From: DASQDT01 sp036380435
Lineage (GTDB): Bacteria > Acidobacteriota > Blastocatellia > Pyrinomonadales > Pyrinomonadaceae
Reading direction: 5' to 3'
Length of the DNA: 15,059 nt
Assembly: GCA_036380435.1 (NCBI GenBank)
Contig: DASVES010000326.1
Coordinates: 1 to 15,059 of the forward strand
In this document: one piece after another, positions 1-6,965 of the stretch
Layout: the number at the start of each line of letters is the position of its first letter
Position numbering within the stretch: the stretch's first letter is position 1
Position numbers and translations under genes: made by a program
Notes under the pieces: model-generated
What the model was told of the DNA's origin: nothing
Databases searched by the model: none
The model's input: only the letters and a program-made list of their open reading frames with translations

Positions 1-258
1 CAGGCTTTCTTCTGGTCCACGTTCGGGCGTCAGCTCCCCTTGAGCGCCGTGGGACAATCGGCGACGCACGACCGCTTCGGCTACGACCACCAGCACGCGG
101 TTGACGTGCCGCTGCACCCCGACAGCCTGGAGGGCCGCGCCGTCATCAGTTATCTGCAAGCACAGGGCATCACCTTCACCGCCTTCCGCGCCGCCATCCC
201 CGGCGTTGCCACCGGCCCGCACATCCACATCGGCCGACCGTCAAATCGACTCTCATAA
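1..258 (+). CDS. C-terminal fragment of a His-rich, possibly M15/LAS-like zinc peptidase
   Basis: An open frame enters from the left edge with no start codon in the window and ends at TAA 256-258, leaving 85 residues. Two His/Asp-rich blocks stand out: THDRFGYDHQHAVDV at about residues 22-36, and GPHIHIG with His74 and His76. An AVDV block followed by a late HxH recalls LAS/M15-type zinc peptidases (VanX, D-Ala-D-Ala carboxypeptidases, hedgehog fold), where His, Asp and His bind zinc. The spacing does not match the classical H-x6-D motif, so the assignment is tentative. The segment HPDS.EGRAVISYL between the blocks looks like a conserved core rather than random sequence. A cell-wall hydrolase or a non-catalytic relative are both possible. 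The N-terminal part lies outside the window. Confidence 0.6.
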   Translation, partial: QAFFWSTFGRQLPLSAVGQSATHDRFGYDHQHAVDVPLHPDSLEGRAVISYLQAQGITFTAFRAAIPGVATGPHIHIGRPSNRLS

Positions 259-280
259 CAGGACACTGCGGCGCGCACAG

Positions 281-322
281 CGTGACCGTAACGTGACAGT
301 TTTCATCCTCGCCCGGTGTAAC
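281..322 (+). promoter_or_regulatory. Direct repeat and candidate promoter upstream of the efflux genes
   Basis: CGTGAC occurs at 281-286 and again at 292-297, exactly 11 bp apart, about one helical turn. The second copy overlaps a possible -35 (GTGACA, 293-298), followed after 18 bp by a possible -10 (TGTAAC, 317-322). Direct repeats with an 11-bp period are typical of OmpR/PhoB-type response-regulator sites, so this could be a promoter, an operator or both. The hexamer matches are partial and acidobacterial promoter consensus is poorly defined. Confidence 0.28.
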
Positions 323-354
323 CGGAGCGACGAGGAAGGTGTCTATCAATACGT

Positions 355-385
355 GGGGCAGTAGAAGAGTTTTACTGCCCCTTTG
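355..385 (+). terminator. Terminator-like hairpin ahead of the efflux operon
   Basis: GGGGCAGTA (355-363) pairs perfectly with TACTGCCCC (373-381) around a 9-nt loop, and three T residues follow. The stem is stable but the T-run is short. It could end transcription of the upstream fragment gene. It also lies between a candidate promoter (293-322) and the ATG at 423, so it could act as an attenuator in the 5' leader of the adaptor gene. Confidence 0.45.
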
Positions 386-422
386 ACTAATAGGTGGGGC
401 GCTCGGGCGTCGGGGGTGAACG

Positions 423-2108
423 ATGGAGTGGATGAAATTACAACTGAACCGCAAGCGGCGCATGGCCGTGGTGCTCGTGGCGATTGTCGTCGCCGGCGTC
501 GCCGGTTTCTGGTACTGGGGCGACGGCGCGAGCGCCGCGCCGTACATGACCGGCCGCGTGGAGCGCGGGAGCTTGCGTAACACCGTCACCGCGACGGGCA
601 CGCTTCAGGCCGTCACCACGGTGCAGGTCGGCAGTCAGGCGTCGGGCACCATCTCGGCGCTCCTCGTTGATTTCAACTCGATGGTGAAGAAGGGACAGAT
701 CATCGCGCAGCTCGACCCGGCAGTCTCGCAGGCGCAGGTGCAGCAGGCGCGCGCCAACCTCGGACAGGCACAGGCCGGTCTGGAGCAGGCGCGCGCGGGT
801 GTGGTGCAGGCGCGGGCAGGTCTGGCCGACGCGCGCGCCAAGGCGCTCTCCGCCGGCTCGACCGCGCAGGGGCAGCGCGCCGGAGTGTCCGGCGCTGAGG
901 CCAACGTCGCCGTGCTCAAGGCGCAGTTAGACGACGCGGCCTCCTTCATGCGACAGCAGGAGTCTCTGGTGCAGAGCGGCATCATTTCGCAGCGTGAGCT
1001 GGAGACGGCGCGCACGAGTTACAGGACGGCCGAGGCGCGCTACAACCAGTCGCAGGCACAACTGAATCAGGCGGTCGTCGGCGAAAAGTCCGCGTCAAGC
1101 TCGGGACAGGCGCAGGCCACGGCGCAGGTGCAGAACGCGCAGGCGCAGATCGTGCAGGCCGAGGCGCAGGTGCGGAACGCGCAGGCGCAGGTGCAGCAGG
1201 CGCAGGCCGCGCTCCAACTGTCCGAGTTGAACGCGTCGCACACGACCATCCGCTCGCCGATTGACGGCGTGGTGGTCTCGCGCAACGTGGACGTGGGGCA
1301 GACGGTGGCCGCGAGTCTTTCGGCCCCGACGCTTTTTACCATCGCCAACGATCTGACGCAGATGCAGGTCATCGCCAACATCGATCAGGCGGACATCGGC
1401 CTCGTCGAGCAGGCGAAGGGCGTCAAGTTCAGCGTCGATGCGTTCCCCGACAAAGAGTTCGAGGGCACGATTCGGCAGCTCAGACTCAACCCCGTGAGCG
1501 CGCAGAACGTCGTCACCTACAACGTGGTGATGGACGTGTCGAACCCGGAGCAGAAGCTCAAGCCCGGCATGACGGCGAACCTCTCGATCACGATTGACGA
1601 GCGACAGGACGTGCTCAAGGTGCCGAACGCCGCGCTCCGCTTCACGCCGCAGCTCACGGAAGAGCAGCGGGCCGCGGCGGCCGAGCGACGCGCCGCGGGC
1701 GGGCAGGGTCAGGGCGGCGAGCGACGCGCGCGTCGTCAGCAGAATGAGAACACGAACGCCGGCGCACCGGATGCTAACGCCACGGCGACGAACGCCGCGC
1801 CGGCCGACGGCGGGCGCCGGGGCGACTTCGCTTCCGCGACCTCGCCGGTGACGGCAGGCCAGACGCGGCGCGTGTGGGTGATGGGCGCGGACGGCCAGCC
1901 TGAGCCGCGACGCATCAAGGTCGGTCTGACGGACGGCGCGGCGACCGAAGTGGTCGAAGGCGACTTGCGCGAAGGCGAGGTCGTCATCACGGGCCAGAAC
2001 GTCACGGGCACGCAGCAGCAGAATCGTCAGCAGGGCGCGCAGTCCGCGCCGGGCTTCGGCGGCGCGCCGCGCACCGGCGGCGGTGGTGGCGGCGGCCGGC
2101 GTAACTAA
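423..2108 (+). CDS. macA: MacA-like periplasmic adaptor (membrane fusion protein) of an ABC efflux pump
   Basis: This 561-residue protein has an N-terminal membrane anchor (about residues 14-32, after a basic MKLQLNRKRR stretch). A first lipoyl half follows at about 65-95 (VGSQASGTI...VKKGQIIAQLDP), then a very long Q/A-rich alpha-helical hairpin (about 97-265), the second lipoyl half (about 270-295, TIRSPIDGVVVSRNVDVGQ), a beta-barrel, and a membrane-proximal domain ending near VITGQNVTG. This is the HlyD/MacA architecture: the adaptor links an inner-membrane ABC transporter to an outer-membrane channel. It is longer than typical MacA (about 370 residues) because of the helical hairpin, an R/Q/N/A-rich insert at about 412-475, and a Gly-rich tail (GGGGGGGRRN). 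GGGGGTGA precedes ATG 423; an internal ATG at 435 is an alternative start. The ATPase and permease follow on the same strand, supporting an exporter operon. The substrate is unknown. Confidence 0.93.
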   Translation: MEWMKLQLNRKRRMAVVLVAIVVAGVAGFWYWGDGASAAPYMTGRVERGSLRNTVTATGTLQAVTTVQVGSQASGTISALLVDFNSMVKKGQIIAQLDPAVSQAQVQQARANLGQAQAGLEQARAGVVQARAGLADARAKALSAGSTAQGQRAGVSGAEANVAVLKAQLDDAASFMRQQESLVQSGIISQRELETARTSYRTAEARYNQSQAQLNQAVVGEKSASSSGQAQATAQVQNAQAQIVQAEAQVRNAQAQVQQAQAALQLSELNASHTTIRSPIDGVVVSRNVDVGQTVAASLSAPTLFTIANDLTQMQVIANIDQADIGLVEQAKGVKFSVDAFPDKEFEGTIRQLRLNPVSAQNVVTYNVVMDVSNPEQKLKPGMTANLSITIDERQDVLKVPNAALRFTPQLTEEQRAAAAERRAAGGQGQGGERRARRQQNENTNAGAPDANATATNAAPADGGRRGDFASATSPVTAGQTRRVWVMGADGQPEPRRIKVGLTDGAATEVVEGDLREGEVVITGQNVTGTQQQNRQQGAQSAPGFGGAPRTGGGGGGGRRN

Positions 2109-2125
2109 CAACGGCGCGAGGGACA

Positions 2126-2176
2126 GGCGACGGCGTCTGTCGCCGAAGCGACGAAAACGCATCGGCGTCGGACGCC
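2126..2176 (+). repeat. Two small GC hairpins in the adaptor-ATPase gap
   Basis: The 101-bp gap contains GGCGAC/GTCGCC (2126-2131 with 2139-2144) and the near-perfect palindrome GGCGTCGGACGCC (2164-2176). Neither has a T-run, so they are not intrinsic terminators. They could affect mRNA stability or the adaptor/ATPase expression ratio. The words GGCGACGGCGTC and GGCGTCGGACGC both recur at 5084-5101 after the sigma-factor gene. Confidence 0.4.
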
Positions 2177-2209
2177 GTTCGCAGGTTGTGACGCGGGGGA
2201 GTTGAAGCG

Positions 2210-3037
2210 ATGCAGACGGCATACGAAATTGGGCGGCAGACGTTTGAAGCGGGCGCGGGAGTCGCCGCTTCGCGCGCAGAGCAGCAGGCGCGGCCCGTCA
2301 TCGAGTTGGAGGGGATACACAAGACCTACGCGATGGGCGATGTGGAAGTCCACGCACTACGCGGCGTGTCGCTCACGATCCGCGAGGGCGAGTTCGTCGC
2401 TATCATGGGCACCTCGGGGTCGGGCAAGTCCACGATGATGAACATCGTCGGCTGCCTCGACCGCCCCACGCGCGGCGTCTACACGCTCGACGCTCAGGAC
2501 GTGTCGGGCATGTCGAAGGACGAGCGCGCCGACGTGCGTAGCAGCAAGATCGGCTTCGTCTTTCAGGGCTTCAATCTGCTGTCGAGAACGTCGGCGCTGG
2601 AGAACGTCGAGCTGCCGATGCTCTATGCGAACGTCGAGACGGCCGAGCGCAAACGCCGCGCCGTGGAGGCGCTTCATTCGGTGGGCCTCGCGGGGCGCGA
2701 GCAGAACCACCCGAACCAGCTCTCGGGCGGGCAGCAGCAGCGCGTGGCGATTGCGCGCTCGCTCGTCAACAACCCGACGCTCATCCTCGCCGACGAGCCG
2801 ACCGGCGCGCTCGACTCGCGCACCTCGGTCGAGGTCATGGAGATTTTTCAGCGCCTCAACCGCGAGCGCCGCATCACGCTCGTCCTCGTCACGCATGAGC
2901 CGGACATCGCCGCCTACGCGGATCGCGTCGTCGTTTTCAAGGACGGACGCATCCAGAAGGACTACCGCGTGGACGCGCCGCGCGACGCCGCCGAGGAGTT
3001 AATAAATCTGCCGGAAATAGAACCGGAAGAGGACTGA
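2210..3037 (+). CDS. MacB/LolD-type ABC transporter ATP-binding protein
   Basis: This 275-residue protein contains all nucleotide-binding motifs in order: Walker A GTSGSGKST (67-75), Q-loop Gln119 in FVFQGFNLL, signature LSGGQQQR (171-178), Walker B LILADEPTGALD (191-202), and H-loop His229 in LVTHEP. The sequence matches the MacB/LolD/FtsE-like subfamily, which uses ATP hydrolysis for mechanotransmission through an FtsX-type permease rather than classic substrate translocation. GGGGGAG (2195-2201), 8 nt before ATG 2210, supports this start; it gives about 30 residues before the ABC core, slightly more than usual. In Escherichia coli the ATPase and permease are fused in MacB; here they are separate genes, with the permease 44 nt downstream. 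The C-terminal tail is acidic (EPEED). Confidence 0.95.
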   Translation: MQTAYEIGRQTFEAGAGVAASRAEQQARPVIELEGIHKTYAMGDVEVHALRGVSLTIREGEFVAIMGTSGSGKSTMMNIVGCLDRPTRGVYTLDAQDVSGMSKDERADVRSSKIGFVFQGFNLLSRTSALENVELPMLYANVETAERKRRAVEALHSVGLAGREQNHPNQLSGGQQQRVAIARSLVNNPTLILADEPTGALDSRTSVEVMEIFQRLNRERRITLVLVTHEPDIAAYADRVVVFKDGRIQKDYRVDAPRDAAEELINLPEIEPEED

Positions 3038-3081
3038 GCAACGGATATTAGTTATCCATCGTATAGCCTGAAGAGAGGAAC

Positions 3082-4308
3082 ATGAACGCACTAGCCATCA
3101 TCCGTATCGCCTTCCGCGCGCTGGCCCGCAACAAGATGCGCGCCGCCTTGACCATGCTCGGCATCATCATCGGCGTCTCGGCCGTGATCGCGATGGTGAG
3201 CATCGGGCAGGGCGCGCAGGCGTCGGTGCAGGCGCAGATCGAGGGCATGGGCACGAACCTGCTGTTTGTGAGCGCGGGCGCGCAGAACACGGGCGGCGTG
3301 CGCGGCGGCGCCGGGCAGGACGGCGGCAACAACACCTTGAACGCCGAAGACCTCGAAGCCATCCGGCGCGAGGTGCCCAGCGTCTCGATGGTCAGCCCCG
3401 TGGTCAACGCGCGTTCGCAGCTCGTCGCCGCCAATCTCAACTGGAACGCGTCCGTGCAGGGCGTGAGCCAACAGTACCCGGACATCCGCAAGTGGGCGGT
3501 GCAATCGGGCGAGTTCTTCACCGACGCGGACGTGCGGACGGCCGCGCGCGTCGTCGTGCTCGGTCAGACCGTGGCCGACAACCTCTTCCCCGGCGCCGAC
3601 CCCGTGGGGCAGACGGTGCGCGTGACGAATTTGCCGTTCCGGGTCGTCGGCGTCATGGCCCGCAAGGGGCAAGACCCGCAGGGGCGCGATCAGGACGACC
3701 TCGCCTTCGCCCCTTACACGTCCGTCCAGAAGAAACTTCTCGGCAACACGCGCCTCCAGATCGCCTACGTCTCGGCCGTCTCGCAGGACGCCACCTACAC
3801 GGCGCAGGCGCAGATTACCGACCTTCTCCGCCAGCGTCACAAGCTCGCCCCGAACGAGGGCAACGACTTTACGGTGCGCAACATGTCGGACGTAGCCGAG
3901 GCCGCCAATGAGACCAACAGCACGATGACCATTTTGCTCGGTTGCATCGCCGGCGTGTCGCTCCTCGTCGGCGGCATCGGCATCATGAACATCATGCTGG
4001 TGTCGGTGACGGAGCGCACCCGCGAGATCGGCATCCGCATGGCGATTGGCGCGCGCTCCTCGGCCGTGCGGACGCAGTTTTTGATCGAGTCAATCGTTCT
4101 CAGTCTGACGGGCGGAGTGCTGGGCATCGTGCTCGGCGTCGGCGTTTCGGTCTCCATCCCCGCGATGCTCGGCTGGCCGACGCTCGTCTCCACCGCGGCC
4201 GTCATCGGCTCGGTGGTCTTCTCGGCCGTGGTCGGCGTCTTCTTCGGCTACTACCCGGCGCGCAAGGCCGCCGCGCTCGACCCGATTGAGGCGCTTCGTT
4301 ATGAGTGA
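3082..4308 (+). CDS. MacB/FtsX-type ABC transporter permease
   Basis: This 408-residue inner-membrane protein has the type VII ABC permease layout. The first transmembrane helix (about 22-45, LTMLGIIIGVSAVIAMVSIG) precedes a large periplasmic MacB_PCD domain (about 46-275) that would contact the adaptor. Three C-terminal helices at about 280-305, 335-360 and 365-390 form the FtsX domain, with the conserved ERTREIGIRMAIGA coupling segment and the family-typical end ARKAAALDPIEALRYE. AAGAGAGGAA (3071-3080) lies directly upstream of ATG 3082 and is a good ribosome-binding site. The short ATPase-permease gap contains a weak hairpin, GGATA/TATCC (3043-3057). With the upstream adaptor and ATPase this makes a MacAB-like exporter; an outer-membrane TolC-type partner is not in the window. 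Substrates could be peptides, macrolides or lipids; nothing here decides between them. Confidence 0.95.
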   Translation: MNALAIIRIAFRALARNKMRAALTMLGIIIGVSAVIAMVSIGQGAQASVQAQIEGMGTNLLFVSAGAQNTGGVRGGAGQDGGNNTLNAEDLEAIRREVPSVSMVSPVVNARSQLVAANLNWNASVQGVSQQYPDIRKWAVQSGEFFTDADVRTAARVVVLGQTVADNLFPGADPVGQTVRVTNLPFRVVGVMARKGQDPQGRDQDDLAFAPYTSVQKKLLGNTRLQIAYVSAVSQDATYTAQAQITDLLRQRHKLAPNEGNDFTVRNMSDVAEAANETNSTMTILLGCIAGVSLLVGGIGIMNIMLVSVTERTREIGIRMAIGARSSAVRTQFLIESIVLSLTGGVLGIVLGVGVSVSIPAMLGWPTLVSTAAVIGSVVFSAVVGVFFGYYPARKAAALDPIEALRYE

Positions 4309-4388
4309 CGACAAATCACTTCGGAAGATTTTCAACTGACAGCGGGCCGCACTCGGCGAGCGCGCGCCCGCGTTTACGAAGAAAGACG

Positions 4389-5021
4389 ATGACGAACACA
4401 GAGGTTTTAAAAATGTGGCCCGGCGTCGAAACGGCGACTGCTCCCGAGGCGGCTGCCCCTGAGTCGGCGCGCGGCAGAGACTTTGAGCTGGCCCAGCGGG
4501 CCGGCGCGGGTGATGCGGAGGCGTTCGAGCAGCTCTACACGCTGCACCACCGGCGCGTCTATGGCCTGTGCCTGCGGATGATGCAGAACCCGACGGAGGC
4601 CGAAGACCTCGCGCAGGACGTTTTCATCCAGCTCTTCAAAAAGATCGGAATGTTCCGCGGCGAGTCGGCGTTTACGACGTGGTTGCACCGGATGACGGTC
4701 AATCAGGTCTTGATGCACTTCCGCAAGAAGGGCGTCCGCGTGGAGCAGACGACGGAGAGCGGCGAGATGACCGAGCAGGTGGTCGCGGGGACGGAGGATC
4801 ACGCGCGGATGCCCGTCGTTGATCGCATCGCGCTCGACAACGCCATCGCGAAGTTGCCGCCCGGCTACCGCGCCGTCTTCGTCCTCCACGATGTCGAAGG
4901 CTACGACCACGCGGAGGTCGGGCGAATGTTGGGCGTGGCGGCCGGCACCTCCAAGTCGCAACTGCACAAGGCGCGGATGAAACTGCGTGGCCTGCTCAAG
5001 CGGCCTCGGCCGCTCCGCTGA
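4389..5021 (+). CDS. RNA polymerase ECF-type sigma factor (sigma-70 family)
   Basis: From ATG 4389 the product is 210 residues. Region 2 spans about residues 30-100 (DAEAFEQLYTLHHRRVYGLC, then AEDLAQDVFIQLFKKIGMFRG and TTWLHRMTVNQVLMHFRKK), which binds core polymerase and the -10 element. Region 4 spans about 143-200 (AIAKLPPGYRAVFVLHDVEG, then HAEVGRMLGVAAGTSKSQLH), a helix-turn-helix for the -35 element. Region 3 is absent, as in ECF/RpoE-like factors. ATG 4413 is an equally good start: it is preceded by AGAGG 8 nt upstream and leaves both domains intact. A GTG at 4305 overlapping the permease stop is possible but adds residues unlike the family. The gene begins about 80 nt after the permease and may be co-transcribed. 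No recognisable anti-sigma gene follows; the next gene is convergent. Confidence 0.93.
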   Translation: MTNTEVLKMWPGVETATAPEAAAPESARGRDFELAQRAGAGDAEAFEQLYTLHHRRVYGLCLRMMQNPTEAEDLAQDVFIQLFKKIGMFRGESAFTTWLHRMTVNQVLMHFRKKGVRVEQTTESGEMTEQVVAGTEDHARMPVVDRIALDNAIAKLPPGYRAVFVLHDVEGYDHAEVGRMLGVAAGTSKSQLHKARMKLRGLLKRPRPLR

Positions 5022-5028
5022 GTCGGCG

Positions 5029-5114
5029 GCGGCGTCTTCGCCGCGAGGGTAAATAAAGACGCAGTTACTTTCGTCGCGGCGCGGGCGACGGCGTCGGACG
5101 CTTGACGCCGCGAC
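5029..5114 (+). repeat. GC-rich inverted repeats after the sigma-factor gene
   Basis: GCGGCG/CGCCGC (5029-5034 with 5039-5044, TCTT loop) lies 8 nt after the stop codon. A larger imperfect hairpin has GTCGCGGCG (5073-5081) pairing with CGCCGCGAC (5106-5114), enclosing GGCGTC/GACGCC (5090-5095 with 5104-5109). There is no T-run on the + strand. They may stabilise the sigma-factor transcript end or assist Rho-independent stopping weakly. Confidence 0.4.
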
Positions 5115-5142
5115 GGCTTCGGCGGGATAAGTTAACCAATAC

Positions 5143-5194
5143 AAAAAATGAAGGCCGGCTATTCACCCGCCAAGGGGTGAGTAGCCGGCCTTCA
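5143..5194 (-). terminator. Strong intrinsic terminator of the TPR-Fis regulator gene
   Basis: A 20-bp stem pairs 5149-5168 with 5175-5194 (outer arms TGAAGGCCGGCTA and TAGCCGGCCTTCA, one G-T wobble at 5162/5181) around a 6-nt loop. Read on the minus strand, the hairpin is followed by CATTTTTTG, from A5143-A5148. This makes a textbook Rho-independent terminator about 55 nt after the TGA of the minus-strand gene. On the plus strand it may also block read-through from the sigma-factor gene, although only three T residues follow there. Confidence 0.85.
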
Positions 5195-5248
5195 GAGTTT
5201 CGACGTGGGAGGTTCCTGCGCGAGCGTCTGAAGTGAGATGGGAGGGCG

Positions 5249-6787
5249 TCAGGCGTCCTGCTTTATTTTGAAGATGCTGCGCCGGCGCGACAACGCCGGC
5301 GTGCGCGCGCCGAGCAGGTCGTTGTGCCGCCCCTTGAGGATTGAGGATAGCGAGTGGTGGTGCTTGAGGCCGAGCAGCCGCGACGCGTGCGTCACCGAGC
5401 CGCCGGCTTCCTTCAGCGCTCGCTCGATCAGCAAACTCTCGAAGCGCCGCACCTCTTCTTTGAAGTTGAATCCTTTCCAATCGGTTGGTAGCCCGAACAC
5501 TTCCGCGCCGTCCTCGCCCTGAGCCGCCGCCGAGCCTGAGCCGACGGCTTTGAATGCGGCCACCGCCCGGCGGGCGCACGCGTTCAGTCGCGCCAGCGTG
5601 CCGGGGTGTTGCGTTTTGCCGAGTAGATCGTCGGCGCTCGCATAGGCGTCGCACAGTTCCTCGGGACTGAGGTGCTCGCCCACCTCCTCGATGACGACGA
5701 GCACTGCGCGCCCCGCGCCTTCCCGGTCGCCTGCCCCTTGCGCCACTTCGATTGCGCGTCGCAGCGTCGCGAGCGCCTGCGGGAAGCGGCCCGTGCGTGC
5801 CAGCGCCGTCCCGTGCGTCGTCAACGCCTCGGCCAGCAGCGACAACTCGTCGCCCCTTTCGAGCGCGCGCACGGCAGCGCGCGCCACGCCTTCGGCCTCC
5901 GCGTCGCGGCCCTCGGCCAGCAGGACGCGCGCCAGCGTCTCGTCCACCTGCGCCACACTGCCGCCGTCTCCGAGCTTCGCGAACATCTTCCGCGCGCGCG
6001 CCGCGTGCTCGTGCGCCTCGGGCGCTCGGCCGGCCTCTACAAATAACATCGCCAGGTTATTCTCGACGCGCGCGCAGTAGCGCTCGTGGCCCGCCTGCTC
6101 GAAGTGGAAGCTGGCGGCCGTGAACTCCATGAGCGCGCGGTCGATGTAGTCCTCGCGATGTTCCGCCATGCCGATGTTCTTGAGCGTGGTGGCGAAGCCG
6201 CCGTGGAACTTGCCCCGGAGCACGTGGTTGCTAACATGCTCGAAGAAGGGCGCGGCGTCGGTGTAGACGCGCAGGGAGTCGCCGAGTCTGTTCGCCACGG
6301 TCTCGACAATCGCGCTCCGAAGCAGCGCGACGGCCTTCACCTCGCTGTCGTCAGGCAGCCGACTCAAAGCCTCACGCAGCCACGCGCGCGCCCCGTCGTA
6401 CTCGCCCTGCCGCCAGTAGCACACCGCCAGATCGGACTGCGCCTCGGCCGTCTTCTCCACGTCCCCCAGCGCATCAAAGATCGCGGCGGCTTCGCTAATC
6501 AAATCCTTCGCCACCTCCTGCGCTCCCTCGACCTGCTTGACGCTCCCGAGACCACTCGTGAGCACGCCGGCCTGCAATAGCACTTCGGCCGCCGCCCTCC
6601 GGTCGAGACCTTCGACGGCGGGCACTTCGCCGACGCGTGACCACAGATCGCCCATCGCCGCGCGGGCTCCTTCGTAGTCGCCTGACTCCTCAAGCGCCCT
6701 GGAGAGTTGGACGCGCAGCCTCGCGCGCTCGCCGTGGGTGAGCGCGGCGTCGGCCATTCGTTCAACCAGCTGTTCGGCTAACTTCAT
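5249..6787 (-). CDS. TPR protein with C-terminal Fis-type helix-turn-helix, putative transcriptional regulator
   Basis: This 512-residue, predicted cytoplasmic protein has no signal peptide or membrane helix. Residues about 1-430 are nearly all helical TPR-like repeats: recognisable units include SDLAVCYWRQGEYDGARAWL, NNLAMLFVEAGRAPEAHEHA, and THGTALARTGRFPQALATLR. Residues about 442-490 resemble a Fis/HTH_8 domain: a long first helix (EEVRRFESLLIERALKEAGG), a turn (SVTHASRLLGL), and a recognition helix (HHHSLSSILKGRH), then a basic tail containing SRRRSIFK. There is no AAA+ or receiver domain, so it is not an NtrC-type sigma-54 activator. TPR arrays with an attached HTH often sense peptide or protein ligands, as in the RRNPP family, but there the HTH is N-terminal and XRE-type. 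AAAGAAAGG lies upstream of the start with rather long spacing. It is divergent from a small secreted peptide gene. A DNA-binding role is inferred, not shown. Confidence 0.88.
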   Translation of the reverse strand: MKLAEQLVERMADAALTHGERARLRVQLSRALEESGDYEGARAAMGDLWSRVGEVPAVEGLDRRAAAEVLLQAGVLTSGLGSVKQVEGAQEVAKDLISEAAAIFDALGDVEKTAEAQSDLAVCYWRQGEYDGARAWLREALSRLPDDSEVKAVALLRSAIVETVANRLGDSLRVYTDAAPFFEHVSNHVLRGKFHGGFATTLKNIGMAEHREDYIDRALMEFTAASFHFEQAGHERYCARVENNLAMLFVEAGRAPEAHEHAARARKMFAKLGDGGSVAQVDETLARVLLAEGRDAEAEGVARAAVRALERGDELSLLAEALTTHGTALARTGRFPQALATLRRAIEVAQGAGDREGAGRAVLVVIEEVGEHLSPEELCDAYASADDLLGKTQHPGTLARLNACARRAVAAFKAVGSGSAAAQGEDGAEVFGLPTDWKGFNFKEEVRRFESLLIERALKEAGGSVTHASRLLGLKHHHSLSSILKGRHNDLLGARTPALSRRRSIFKIKQDA

Positions 6788-6965
6788 GTGAGGGTTACCT
6801 TTCTTTGTGCTTGATGATTCTTCGTCATCGTGCTGAAATGCGTCCGCGCATCCTGGGTGCCTCGGGCGACAGGGAGCGCCGACGGAACTTGTTCGGGTGC
6901 TCGGTGGAGATGATCCATCGTTCCTAGTGACCCATCATCTTAATTTCCAATCACAGGAGAAACCA
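6788..6965. promoter_or_regulatory. Divergent control region between the TPR-Fis regulator and the small secreted peptide gene
   Basis: This 178-bp gap must hold both promoters. It has two inverted repeats built on the same word: GATGA/TCATC (6813-6829, 7-nt spacer) near the regulator start, and AGATGAT/ATCATCT (6908-6914 with 6934-6940) before the peptide gene's Shine-Dalgarno. A third, GAAC-TT-GTTC (6885-6894), lies between. GATGA-type sites are AT-richer than the surroundings and could be operator half-sites for the adjacent HTH protein, or form 5'-leader hairpins. No convincing -35/-10 pair or sigma-54 site is visible. Confidence 0.45.

Noticed and set aside
720..1215. DNA tandem repeats in the adaptor gene resembling a repeat array
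   Set aside because: Repeated GCGCAGGC words follow from Gln-Ala heptads of the coiled-coil hairpin, not from a separate repeat element or CRISPR array.
1095..2222. Long minus-strand open frame opposite the adaptor gene
   Set aside because: It is the Arg/His/Leu-rich complement of a GC-biased gene, with no domain or ribosome-binding site; the plus strand encodes a clear HlyD/MacA protein.
5249..6787. NtrC-type sigma-54 activator
   Set aside because: A Fis-type HTH is present but there is no AAA+ domain with Walker motifs or GAFTGA loop.
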